A stretch of DNA of 64,000 nucleotides from Streptomyces sp. IMTB 2501 (GTDB lineage Bacteria > Actinomycetota > Actinomycetes > Streptomycetales > Streptomycetaceae): NCBI RefSeq assembly GCF_001953885.1, contig NZ_MQUS01000013.1, forward strand, positions 186,001 to 250,000, given 5' to 3'. Below are positions 23,922 to 36,169 of the stretch, in pieces; the first letter of the stretch is position 1, and every line of letters starts with the position of its first letter. The notes under the pieces were generated by a model. The model made no database searches. It worked only from the letters and a program-made list of their open reading frames with translations, and was not told the origin of the DNA. The position numbers were made by a program, and so were the translations under genes.

Positions 23922-25241
23922 ATGCAGCCGCAGCCGCGCCCGGTATCCCTCTCCATATCCGGGGGGCGCACGACCGGCGGACGCGGGCGCATACGCGCGC
24001 GCCGGGTGGCCGCTCTCGCCGCGGTGACCGCGCTGACCCTCGCGGTCAGCACCTCGGCCGGGACCGGACACCTGCCGGCGCCCACCACCGCCGGGCCCGT
24101 CGGCCTGGCCCGCTCCTCCGCCCTCGCCCCCTGTACCGTCCACGCCGGTCTGGACATCCAGATGACCGAGGGCCTGCCCACCCCGCACGGCTACGCCCGC
24201 TCCACGGGCACGCTGCACGCGCTGACCCTGATGATCGACTTCTCCGACGCGCCCGGTGAGGGCAACGCCATGGACCGCTTCCACGAGTTCTTCCCGCAGA
24301 CCGAGGAATGGTTCCGCACCGCGTCGTACGGCCGCCTGCGCTATCAGGCGGAGACTCCGGTCAACGGCTGGCTGCGGATGCCGAAACCCTTCAAGGCGTA
24401 CGGCATCGAGCGCGGCGCGCCCTTCGATCCCGGCTACCGGCAACTGGTGAAGGACATGGTGGCCGCGGCCGGCCCGAAAGTGGACTTCCGCTCGTACGAC
24501 ATCCTGAACGTCCTGGTCACCCCGAACGCCGGCCCCTCCGCGCTGGACACCGTCCTGTCCGTGACCTTCGCCGGGAACGGTGACGCCCCGGTCGCCGACG
24601 GAGTCCCCGTCTCCAACGCGTCGTTCATCTACTCCCGGCAGGACGACGGCTCCGGCTCCTACGCCCGCACCGGCTACCGGGTGCTGCCGCACGAGAACAG
24701 CCACACCTTCGGGCTGCCCGACCTGTACACGCAGGAGGGCGGTGGTGCGGTCGGGCACTGGGACATCATGAGCGAGGACTGGGGGGCGGACAACGATCTG
24801 CTCGGCTGGCACAAGTGGAAGCTGGGCTGGCTGGACGGCTCCCAGGTGGCCTGCGCGGCGACCCGGGGCAGCACCGAGTACCTGCTGACGCCGCTGTACA
24901 AGCCCGGCGGCGGGAAACTGGTCCTCGTGCCCGTCAGCACGCAGAGCTCCTACGCGCTGGAGGTGCGCGCACAGGGCGGCAACGACGAGGCGGTGTGCCG
25001 GCCGGGCGTGCTGATCTACAAGGTGGACGGCACGATCGACACCGGCCGCGGCCCGGTCACCGTCTACGACAGCCATCGCAACAGCGGCGGCTGCACCCGC
25101 AGCCCCAACGTCCAGGCCGAACTCTCCGACGCCACCTTCACCTCCGGCGAGAGCTTCAAGGACCCGCGCCACGGCATCACCGTGGAGATCCTCGACACGG
25201 ACGCGGACGGGAACTACCGGGTGCGGGTGACTCGGGGGTAG
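23922..25241 (+). CDS. Secreted M6-family metalloprotease domain protein
   Basis: A 439-residue protein with an Arg-rich N-terminus and a hydrophobic signal segment (VAALAAVTALTLAVS, ~residues 29-44), implying export. The catalytic zinc motif is HENSHTFGLPD (His257, Glu258, His261, Asp267). A glycine-rich stretch and a DIMS met-turn-like segment (GHWDIMSEDW) follow, fitting the immune-inhibitor-A/M6 group. The C-terminal ~150 residues form a beta-rich domain ending TVEILDTDADGNYRVRV. ATG 23922 follows GAGAGGT. Confidence 0.85.
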   Translation: MQPQPRPVSLSISGGRTTGGRGRIRARRVAALAAVTALTLAVSTSAGTGHLPAPTTAGPVGLARSSALAPCTVHAGLDIQMTEGLPTPHGYARSTGTLHALTLMIDFSDAPGEGNAMDRFHEFFPQTEEWFRTASYGRLRYQAETPVNGWLRMPKPFKAYGIERGAPFDPGYRQLVKDMVAAAGPKVDFRSYDILNVLVTPNAGPSALDTVLSVTFAGNGDAPVADGVPVSNASFIYSRQDDGSGSYARTGYRVLPHENSHTFGLPDLYTQEGGGAVGHWDIMSEDWGADNDLLGWHKWKLGWLDGSQVACAATRGSTEYLLTPLYKPGGGKLVLVPVSTQSSYALEVRAQGGNDEAVCRPGVLIYKVDGTIDTGRGPVTVYDSHRNSGGCTRSPNVQAELSDATFTSGESFKDPRHGITVEILDTDADGNYRVRVTRG

Positions 25242-25300
25242 GGAGACGGGCGGGCGGGGGGATTACCTTAGGCGTGCCCGTATGCCGTACCGGAGAGCCG

Positions 25301-26908
25301 ATGCCCGCGAAGACCGCACTGGATGCCGACGCCCGTGGTGAAGCGGGGGAAGCGGTCGGGCCGTTGGTGCGCGGGGTCGGTGTGCTGCGGCGGCTGACCG
25401 AGGCGGGCGGCACGCTGAGCCCGAGCGCGCTGGAGCGGGCCACCGGGCTCGCCCGGTCCACGGTCGACCGGATCACCGCGACCCTGGCCCGCATGGGCTA
25501 CGTCCGTCCCGACGGCCGGGACGTCGTCCTCACCGCCGGTGTGATGGAACTGGGCAACGCCTATCTGGCCGCCCTGCGACTGCCCGCGCTGCTCGGCGCC
25601 CGCGCCGACGCCCTCGCCGACGAGCTGGACGAGTCGGTGTCGCTCGCGGTCGCCGACCTCGACGGGATCCGGTTCATCCACCAGGCCACCCGCCGTCGCG
25701 CGATGTCGGTGAGCTTCCGGATCGGCGACCTGCTGCCGGCCGAACGCACGGCGCCGGGGCCGCTGTTCGCGACCGGGTGGACCGAGGGCGACTGGGCGCG
25801 GTGGCGGGAGCGCCGGGCGGCGGATCCGGCGGACGCGGCCTTCCCCGCCGTACCGCCCCGCCAGACGCCCGCCGACGACTTCGCCTTCGCACGGCGGGTG
25901 GAGCGGGCGCGCCGGGACGGCTGGGCGGTGGACGACCAGCTGATCGAACCGGGTCTGGTCGCCGTGTCCGTACCGGTACGGGAGCCGGGCACCGGCCGCC
26001 CGGCCTGCGTGGCGAGCGTGGTCAGCCACACCAGCCGGCACTCCGCGGCCGGCCTGCGCACCAGCCTCCTGCCGCGCCTGCGTACGGCGGTGGCCGCGAT
26101 GGAGGCCGAGCTGCGTACGGCGCCGCCGCCGGAGCCGGGGCCGCCGCCCGCGGGCCTGGCGACCTGGACGGCGGCCTCCAAGCATGAACTGGGCCGGGAG
26201 TTCGTGGAGTCGCTGGCTCGTGGCCTGACCGTGCTGACCGCTTTCGGGGCGGACCGCCCGGCGCTGACGCTGACGGAGGCGGCACGGGCGACCGGCCTGA
26301 GCCGGGCCACCGCCCGGCGCGCCCTGCTCACCCACGAGCACCTGGGCCTGGTGACCGCGCACGCCGACCGCACCTTCACACTCACCCCGCGCGTCCTGGA
26401 CCTCGGCTTCCCGCCGCTGTCCCGCACCACGCTCGCCCGGCTCGCGGCGCCCCGGCTGCGGGCCCTCGCGGACCGGGTGCACGAGCCGGCGGGGCTCGCG
26501 GTGCTGACGGGGGACGGTGCGGAGATCCAGTACACGGCCGGGGCGGGCACGAGCCGGGTGCTGACGGTGGACGTCACCGTGGGCGCGCGTCTGCCCGCCG
26601 CCGCGACCTCGCTCGGCCGGGTGCTCCTCGCGGACGCGGACCCGCCGTCCCCCCAGTTCGCCGAGGTACGTGCCCGGGGCTACGCCCTGGTCGACGAGGA
26701 GCTGGAGTCGGGACTGCGGTCGATCGCGGTACCGGTGCGCGACCGGACGGGCCGTACGGCGGCCGCGCTGAACGTGACCACCCACCCGGCCCGCCGCACC
26801 CTGAAGGACTGCGTCCACACCCTCCTGCCCGAACTCCGCGCCACCGCCGACGAGATCCAGCGGGACCTGCACACGGCGTCGCGATTCACACGGGTGGCGC
26901 CGAGGTGA
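25301..26908 (+). CDS. Double-length IclR-family regulator
   Basis: At 535 residues this is twice the IclR family length. The first unit has an HTH (LSPSALERATGLARSTVDRI, ~residues 40-60) and an effector domain ending near residue 265. A Pro-rich linker leads to a second HTH (LTLTEAARATGLSRATARRA, ~residues 325-345) and second effector domain. Tandem-fused IclR proteins are known in actinomycetes for aromatic catabolism (PcaR-like). No catabolic genes are adjacent, so the target is unknown. The 3' end overlaps the convergent EamA gene by 23 bp. Confidence 0.82.
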   Translation: MPAKTALDADARGEAGEAVGPLVRGVGVLRRLTEAGGTLSPSALERATGLARSTVDRITATLARMGYVRPDGRDVVLTAGVMELGNAYLAALRLPALLGARADALADELDESVSLAVADLDGIRFIHQATRRRAMSVSFRIGDLLPAERTAPGPLFATGWTEGDWARWRERRAADPADAAFPAVPPRQTPADDFAFARRVERARRDGWAVDDQLIEPGLVAVSVPVREPGTGRPACVASVVSHTSRHSAAGLRTSLLPRLRTAVAAMEAELRTAPPPEPGPPPAGLATWTAASKHELGREFVESLARGLTVLTAFGADRPALTLTEAARATGLSRATARRALLTHEHLGLVTAHADRTFTLTPRVLDLGFPPLSRTTLARLAAPRLRALADRVHEPAGLAVLTGDGAEIQYTAGAGTSRVLTVDVTVGARLPAAATSLGRVLLADADPPSPQFAEVRARGYALVDEELESGLRSIAVPVRDRTGRTAAALNVTTHPARRTLKDCVHTLLPELRATADEIQRDLHTASRFTRVAPR

Positions 26909-27830
26909 GCGAAGCGGGCTCCGGAGTCTTCACGTCCACCGGTGGTGCGGCGCGGCGTTCCGGGCGGGCCGCGAGGACCGCCACCGCGATCAGCAGGGCG
27001 ATGAGGGCGCAGGTCACCGCATCGAGGGTGCCGCCGAACAGCGACTGGCTCAGGTAGACCAGGCCGGGCAGGGTGCTGAGCAGGACCATGGCCGACAGGG
27101 GTTCCGCGCGCTGCAGGCCGATCTGCAGCAGGAGCAGCGGGAGGGCGACCGCCCCGAGGGCCGTCAGCGCCATGAGGGGCAGGGCCGGCCCGGCGGACGC
27201 GGTGCCGCCGGCGCCGAGGAACAGCAGGGCGCCCGCGCAGACGTAGGTCAGGTGGAAGCGGTGGGTCATCACCCAGGTCGGCTCCGCGCCCGCCTGCCCC
27301 AGCTGCCGGGACAGCCGGGCCAGCAGCGCCGCCGAGACGCCCGACAGCGCGACCAGGGCCGTACCGCCGAGCGCGGCGCCGTCGAGGGTGCCGGCCCTGC
27401 CGTCCAGTCGCAGGGCGATCGCCCCCGACAGGACCAGGAGGCCGAGTGCCGCGGCCACCCTCCCCGGTCCCGGCCGCCCCTCGCCGCGCACCAGACCGGT
27501 GCAGATCACCGCGAGCGGCCCGACCCCTGACTGCACGCTGCTGGCGAGCGCGGCCGGAACCCAGGCCAGCGAGACGTAGAAGCCGAGGAAGGTGACGGCG
27601 GTGGCCAGGTTCATCAGCGCCATGAGCCGGACGGTCCCGCGGCCGCGTGGCGTGGGGCGCCGGGTCGTACGGCGGCTGCGCACGGCGTGCAGCGCGCCGC
27701 AGGCCACGGTGGCGGTGACGAAGGCGATGCAGGAGAACTGCAGGCTGCCGCCGAAGCCCAGCCGCCCGGAGAGAAAGCCGTCGGCGAGGGCCTGGAGCAG
27801 GACCGAGACCAGGATGAGGGCGGTCGGCAC
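26886..27830 (-). CDS. EamA/DMT-family transporter, probable product or metabolite exporter
   Basis: A 314-residue protein with ten predicted hydrophobic helices in two five-helix halves, as in the EamA/RhaT drug-metabolite transporter family (for example VTFLGFYVSLAWVPAALASS in the first half and PLLLLQIGLQRAEPLSAMVL in the second). It is the last gene of the long leftward operon, 1 bp after the ATP-grasp gene. It likely exports the cluster product or an intermediate. The short tail is polar. Confidence 0.85.
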   Translation of the reverse strand: MPTALILVSVLLQALADGFLSGRLGFGGSLQFSCIAFVTATVACGALHAVRSRRTTRRPTPRGRGTVRLMALMNLATAVTFLGFYVSLAWVPAALASSVQSGVGPLAVICTGLVRGEGRPGPGRVAAALGLLVLSGAIALRLDGRAGTLDGAALGGTALVALSGVSAALLARLSRQLGQAGAEPTWVMTHRFHLTYVCAGALLFLGAGGTASAGPALPLMALTALGAVALPLLLLQIGLQRAEPLSAMVLLSTLPGLVYLSQSLFGGTLDAVTCALIALLIAVAVLAARPERRAAPPVDVKTPEPASLTSAPPV

Positions 27831-27831
27831 G

Positions 27832-29094
27832 TCAGCTCACACCCTCCAGTACGGGCCGCGGTGCCGCCTCGGCCAGCCGGAAGAAGCGGCCCTCGTCCTC
27901 GATGGCGTGCAGTGTGGCCAGCGAGTCGAGCAGCACCGTCTCGTCCTCGTGGACCAGGAAGGCGATCCCGGAGGTGCCGGTGGTCAGGTAGCGGTCGCGC
28001 ACCGGCTCGCCGATGACGGGGGCCCGGTCCAGGCTGTGGAAGCCGGGCAGCCGGCGCAGCACGCGCAGGCCGTCCACCGCCTGCAGCACCCCTTCGCGGT
28101 GGGGGCGCAGGAACGCCTTGGCGACCGTGCGCGGCGGCGCGTACGGCTGCTCGAACCGGGCCGCGAACTCGGCCGGCCGCAGATAGCGCTCCACCACCAG
28201 GTGCTGCTGGCTGTAGGAGAGCGCGGAGAAATACGGGTCCGGTGCCAGGGAGGGGCCCATGACCCGGGAGTTGACCTCGATCAGCCGGGGTCCGCGCGGA
28301 GTCAGCATGACCTCGGTGTGGGCGGCGCCCTCGCGGATGCCGAGCGCGTCGAGGCAGTCGAGGACGTAGGCGGTCAGCTCCTGTTCGGCCGCTGTCAGGG
28401 CGGGCCGGGAGATGATGTGCCGCAGCACCGGGGCGCCCTCGATGTGGTCGATGCGCTCGCGGTAGACCTCGGTGAGCAGATGACGCCCGTGCAGGCTCAC
28501 GGTGTTGACGATGTACTGGGTGCCGGCCAGGAACTCCTGGACCAGTACCTCGTCGTTGACCTCGCCCATCAGGTTCCGCTCGGCCGCGATCGCGCCGAAC
28601 GCCTCCTGGGCCTCCTCGCGGCTGTGGCAGATCCGGCAGCCGTCGCTGCCCGCGCTGTTGCGCGGCTTGATCATCAGCGGATAGCCCTCCTGCCAGGTGT
28701 CGAGCGTGGTGCGCAACTCCTCGCCGGTGCGGACGGAGACGGTGCGCGCGGCCGGGACACCGGCGGCCCGGAGCGCCTCCACCATCAGCTGCTTGTCGCG
28801 CCGTGCCTCGATCAGTTCGGGGCGGTGGTGGTCCAGGCCCAGTGCGGCGGCGAGGGTGTCGGCGAGGATGACGCCGTACTCGCTGGCCGCGATGACCGCG
28901 GTGGGTCCGAGGGCACGCAAGTGCGCGAGGGTGGTCGGCAGGTCCTGGTGGAGCAGCTTGTGCGGGGAGGTCCGGTCGGCCTCCCAGGCCTCGCGCAGCT
29001 CGGGTTCGTAGAGGTGCAGGCAGTCGGCGCCCTCCTCGCGGAAGGCGCGGGCCAGTTCGGCGCCGGTGGAGACGGGGTTGACGAGAACGATCAC
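27832..29094 (-). CDS. ATP-grasp ligase A
   Basis: A 420-residue ATP-grasp enzyme, expected to activate a carboxylate as acyl phosphate and join it to an amine. The catalytic set is intact: ATP-binding Lys143 in PLMIKPRNSAGSDG, hinge Glu187 in VLVQEFLAGTQY, and Mg-binding Glu273/Asn275 in RLIEVNSRVMG. The N-terminus MIVLVNPVSTGAELARAF is shared with the degenerate paralogue at 59090-60268. Its place in the operon with diaminopropionate genes suggests it uses that amino acid or a derivative. Substrate not predictable. Confidence 0.87.
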   Translation of the reverse strand: MIVLVNPVSTGAELARAFREEGADCLHLYEPELREAWEADRTSPHKLLHQDLPTTLAHLRALGPTAVIAASEYGVILADTLAAALGLDHHRPELIEARRDKQLMVEALRAAGVPAARTVSVRTGEELRTTLDTWQEGYPLMIKPRNSAGSDGCRICHSREEAQEAFGAIAAERNLMGEVNDEVLVQEFLAGTQYIVNTVSLHGRHLLTEVYRERIDHIEGAPVLRHIISRPALTAAEQELTAYVLDCLDALGIREGAAHTEVMLTPRGPRLIEVNSRVMGPSLAPDPYFSALSYSQQHLVVERYLRPAEFAARFEQPYAPPRTVAKAFLRPHREGVLQAVDGLRVLRRLPGFHSLDRAPVIGEPVRDRYLTTGTSGIAFLVHEDETVLLDSLATLHAIEDEGRFFRLAEAAPRPVLEGVS

Positions 29095-29125
29095 GGGAGT
29101 CTGCTTTCGAAGGGGCGGGCGGGGG

Positions 29126-30586
29126 TCAGGCGGCCAGCACGCTCGGCGCGGTCCGGGCGGTCGCGGTGAGCTGGGCGGCCACGCGCTGGGCCTGTTTGGC
29201 GGCCGTGTTGAGGTAGTTGACGATGGCGGTGCGCGGATGCGCGGCGGCGCCCAGCACCCAGATCCGTTCGACGGAGCCGCGCTGCGGATCGCACAGCCGC
29301 AGCTCCTCGGTGATCGCCGGGGCGGCGCCGTGGGTGACGGAGGGGCCGATCCGGTAGTGGCCGGGGGCGGCCATGTCGAGCTGCGGGGTGTGGAATCCGG
29401 TCCCGCACACCACGTGGGTGAAGCGCTCGCGGCGGCCGTCCGGCCACTCCACCTGCCAGCCGTCGTCGTCCGCCGCGGGCTCGATACCGACGGGGTAGCC
29501 GGGCGCGAGCGCCAGTCGGCCGGTGTCCAGATGGCCGCTGAGCAGGCGGGCGTTGCGGGCCGGTATGGAGGAGATGTACCGGGACATCAGTCCCCGGTAC
29601 CGGGCCAGCACCTCGGCGCGCAGGGCCGGGTCCCACGGCGCGGTCCACGCGTTGATCGCGTCGATGACCTCGGCGATCACGTCCTGCCAGGGCACCCGGC
29701 CGGCCGCGGCCAGGGCCAGCTCCTCGCGCAGCCGCTCGTCCGGCACGGCCGCCGCCGAGGTCTGCGCCCGCAGCCCCAGCCCGGATCCGGCGCGGCCGAT
29801 CGCCCGCAGCAGCAGCCGGGTCAGCTCCCGGTCCAGGTCCTCGGCCCGCGGGTCGAGCCGCTGCCAGCGGCGGGAGTCGAGCAGCGGCCGGTCGGGGCGG
29901 CACAGCCGGGTGCGTACGGCGGGGAGTCCGCCGGACGGGGAGGCCATCACCGTCCGGCGGCCGCCGGCGCACAGCACCAGGGCGGCGTCGATGGCCGACA
30001 GCTTGGTGCCGAGGACCAGCACCTCGGCCTTCTCCGGCAGCGCACGAAGGCGGTCGGTGGGGTACGGCTGGGGCAGCAGCCGCGGATGGCCGTCGTAGGG
30101 GCGCAGCAGCTCGGGCAGCCGGGGCCGGTCGAGGCCGAGGCAGACCAGGACGTCGGTGGCGGACAGCCGTCGGCCGTCGGCGAGTTCGACGCGGTAGCCG
30201 TCCGCCGTGGACCGCACGGCGGTGGCCCGCGCCGGGTGGTGGGACACGGCGATGCCCTGCCGTTCGGCCTCGCGCCGGCCCGCCAGATAGCGCTCCCGGC
30301 AGTAGTGGCCGACGAGATAGCGCGGCACGAAGTCCTCGGGCCGTGCGGCCCAGCCCCGCTCGGTCAGATAGTCGAGCAGGTCGGAGGGGCCGTCAGGACG
30401 GAGGGAGGTGACGTCTGCCGAGGTGTTGCACAGCAGCATCGGATCGGTGACGCCGAAGGCATGGCCCAGGCCCACCGGATTCGGGTCGACCGTGGTGACG
30501 GAGGCGATGCCCGGCGTCCGTACGACCTGGGTGAAGGCAGCGACCGCGGTGGCCCCGCCGCCGATGATGACGATCTCGCGATGCAT
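29126..30586 (-). CDS. FAD/NAD(P)-binding oxidoreductase
   Basis: The dinucleotide-binding motif EIVIIGGGATAVAAF is at the N-terminus. A second Rossmann motif (EVLVLGTKLSAIDAALVL) lies near residue 170, and GTGFHTPQLDM plus a C-terminal WVLGAAAHPRTAIVNYLNTA complete a two-nucleotide flavoprotein fold resembling PF13454-type or ornithine-hydroxylase-like enzymes. ATG 30586 gives 486 residues. Longer in-frame starts at 30637/30646 would add a Ser-Pro repeat encoded by a 9-bp tandem repeat and lack a convincing ribosome site. It lies 31 bp before the ATP-grasp gene; the reaction is unknown. Confidence 0.8.
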   Translation of the reverse strand: MHREIVIIGGGATAVAAFTQVVRTPGIASVTTVDPNPVGLGHAFGVTDPMLLCNTSADVTSLRPDGPSDLLDYLTERGWAARPEDFVPRYLVGHYCRERYLAGRREAERQGIAVSHHPARATAVRSTADGYRVELADGRRLSATDVLVCLGLDRPRLPELLRPYDGHPRLLPQPYPTDRLRALPEKAEVLVLGTKLSAIDAALVLCAGGRRTVMASPSGGLPAVRTRLCRPDRPLLDSRRWQRLDPRAEDLDRELTRLLLRAIGRAGSGLGLRAQTSAAAVPDERLREELALAAAGRVPWQDVIAEVIDAINAWTAPWDPALRAEVLARYRGLMSRYISSIPARNARLLSGHLDTGRLALAPGYPVGIEPAADDDGWQVEWPDGRRERFTHVVCGTGFHTPQLDMAAPGHYRIGPSVTHGAAPAITEELRLCDPQRGSVERIWVLGAAAHPRTAIVNYLNTAAKQAQRVAAQLTATARTAPSVLAA

Positions 30587-30598
30587 GGGCGAACCATT

Positions 30599-30648
30599 CG
30601 TGGGACTCAGGGGACTCAGGGGACTCAGGGGACTCATGGGACTCATGG
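30599..30648. repeat. 9-bp tandem repeat before the oxidoreductase gene
   Basis: About five copies of GGGACTCAG/GGGACTCAT occur in a row just upstream of the preferred start codon of the oxidoreductase. They translate in the minus frame as repeated Leu-Ser-Pro/Met-Ser-Pro. Confidence 0.75.
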
Positions 30649-30686
30649 GGGGACACTCGGACTCCAGACGATGATCTGACGTCGCG

Positions 30687-31607
30687 TCAGGCTCCTACGG
30701 GGTGACGGGCGGGGCGGCGCGGGGCGACGGCCGCGTGCAGCGCCAGCGCGTCCTCGGCCCGATTGAGGGTGATGAAGTGCAGCCCGGGCACGCCCTCCGC
30801 GACCAGTCGCGCGCACATCGCGTGCGCGTGCTCCATACCGATCCGGCGTACGGCGGCCGGGTCGTCCCGGTGCCGGTCCAGCCGGGCGGCGAGTTCGGCG
30901 GGCAGGGGGGCGTCGCTGAGCGCGGCGAACCGGCGCAGCTGCTTGTGGTCGGTGATCGGGATGATCTCCGGGACGATCGGGGTCGGGCAGCCGGCGGCGG
31001 CGACCCGGTCGCGCAGCCGCAGACAGGCCTCGACGCGGAAGAACATCTGGGTGATCGCGTAGTCGGCGCCGGCCCGGCACTTGTCCACGAAGTGGCGCAG
31101 CTCGGTGTCCGGGTCGGCGGACCGCGGGTGTCCCTCGGGGAAGGCGGCCACGCCGATGGAGAACTCCCCGCAGGACCTGACCATCTCCACCAGTTCCGCC
31201 GCGTGCCTGAAGCCCTGCGGGTGGGGAATCCACTCGCCGCCCGGATCGCCCGGCGGATCGCCGCGCAGCGCGAGCACATTGGTGATGCCGGACTCGGCGT
31301 ACTGGCCGATGATGTTGCGCAGTTCGGCCCGCGAGTGGCCGACGGCCGTCAGGTGCGCGACGGGGGTCAGCGTGGTCTCGGCGGCGATCCGTTCGGCGAT
31401 GCGCACGGTCTGGTCCCGGGAGGTGCCCCCGGCTCCGTAGGTGATGGAGACGAAGGCCGGTGCGACCGCCTCCACCCGGCGCAGCGCCTTCCAGAAGCGG
31501 CGCTCGGCGAGTTCGTTGCGGGGCGGGAAGAACTCGAAGGAGTACGAGGTGTCCCCGGCGGCGATGACCTCGCCGAGCTTCGGCTGCGACGCCTGGTGCC
31601 GGACCAT
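30687..31607 (-). CDS. metF: Methylenetetrahydrofolate reductase
   Basis: MetF reduces 5,10-methylene-THF to 5-methyl-THF, the methyl donor for methionine synthase. The 306-residue protein has the barrel start YSFEFFPPRNELAERRFW, the folate-binding FVSITYGAGGTSRDQTV and NVLALRGDPPGDPGGEW, and ADYAITQMFF, all diagnostic. ATG 31607 follows GAGGGGAC. It stands 29 bp downstream of metH in the operon, where a second copy of this housekeeping gene would serve local SAM regeneration. Confidence 0.95.
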   Translation of the reverse strand: MVRHQASQPKLGEVIAAGDTSYSFEFFPPRNELAERRFWKALRRVEAVAPAFVSITYGAGGTSRDQTVRIAERIAAETTLTPVAHLTAVGHSRAELRNIIGQYAESGITNVLALRGDPPGDPGGEWIPHPQGFRHAAELVEMVRSCGEFSIGVAAFPEGHPRSADPDTELRHFVDKCRAGADYAITQMFFRVEACLRLRDRVAAAGCPTPIVPEIIPITDHKQLRRFAALSDAPLPAELAARLDRHRDDPAAVRRIGMEHAHAMCARLVAEGVPGLHFITLNRAEDALALHAAVAPRRPARHPVGA

Positions 31608-31636
31608 GATGGTGTCCCCTCTCTGCAGCTGTGGGC

Positions 31637-35127
<3,491 letters not shown>

Positions 35128-35131
<4 letters not shown>

Positions 35132-36111
35132 ACCGCCACCGCCATCCGCTCCACCGGACGCGCGGCCACCTGCTCGCCGTAGGCCCGGCGCAGGCGGTCG
35201 ATCACGGCAGCCGGGCCGAGGCTCAGGTCCTGTGAGCCCACCGCCTCCAGCACCAGCGTCGCGCAGGCGCTGCCCAGCCGGGCGGCGTCCTCGTCGCCGA
35301 GCCCCCGGCTGACGGCCGCGAGGAACCCGGCCCGGAAGGCGTCCCCGATACCGGTCGGGTCGGCGACGGCCTCGGCGGGTACGGCGTCCACGGTCACCGT
35401 CGGCGCGCCCAACCGCTGGATACGGGCACCGAGCGGGCCCAGCGTGGTGACCCAGGCACCCACCCGGTCCAGCACCTCCGCCTCGCTCCAGCCGGTGCGC
35501 TCCAGCAGCAGGGCGGCCTCGTACTCGTTGGTGAAGAGGTAGCGGGCGCCGTCGACCAGCGAACGGATCTGCTCCGGGCTGAGCCGGGGCAGCTGCTGCG
35601 AGGGGTCGGCGAGGAAGGGGACGGCGAGTTCCCGCGCCTCCTCGGTGTGCCGGACCATCGCCTCCGGCGCGTTGGGCGAGATCACGACCAGGTCGAGTCC
35701 CCCGGCGGTCTCGGCGACCGCGCGCAGCGAGATCCGGTCGGCCTCGGCCATCGCCCCGGCGTAGAAGGAGGCGATCTGGTTCTGGTCGAGGTCGGTCGTG
35801 CACATGAAGCGGGCGGTCTGGGCGGTGCCGGACACATGGACACATCCGGTGTCCACGCCGTTCTCCTCCAGCCAGGCGCGGTAGGGGCCGAAGTCGCTTC
35901 CGACGGCGCCCACCAGCAGCGGGCTCAGCCCGAGCCGGCCGAGGCCGAAGGCGATGTTGGCGGCGACCCCGCCGCGGCGCACCTCCAGATGGTCCACCAG
36001 GAAGGACAGCGAGACCGTGTCGAGGCGGTCGGCTATCAGCTGATCGGTGAACCGGCCGGGGAACTGCATGAGGTGGTCGGTGGCGATCGAACCCGTGACG
36101 GCGATGCGCAC
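35128..36111 (-). CDS. PfkB-family kinase, probable adenosine kinase
   Basis: A 327-residue ribokinase-fold protein. The sugar-binding RRGGVAANIAFGLGRLGLSP and the C-terminal DPTGIGDAFRAGFLAAVSRG (catalytic Asp) resemble mycobacterial AdoK. Next to ahcY the logical substrate is adenosine released from S-adenosylhomocysteine. Removing adenosine pulls that reversible reaction forward. Operon context, not a motif, distinguishes it from other sugar kinases. Coupled to metH by a 4-bp overlap. Confidence 0.82.
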
Positions 36112-36169
36112 GGTCTGCTCCTTGTCTCGTGCGGGGTGGTCTCGTGTGAGGTCGTCTCGTACGAGGCGG

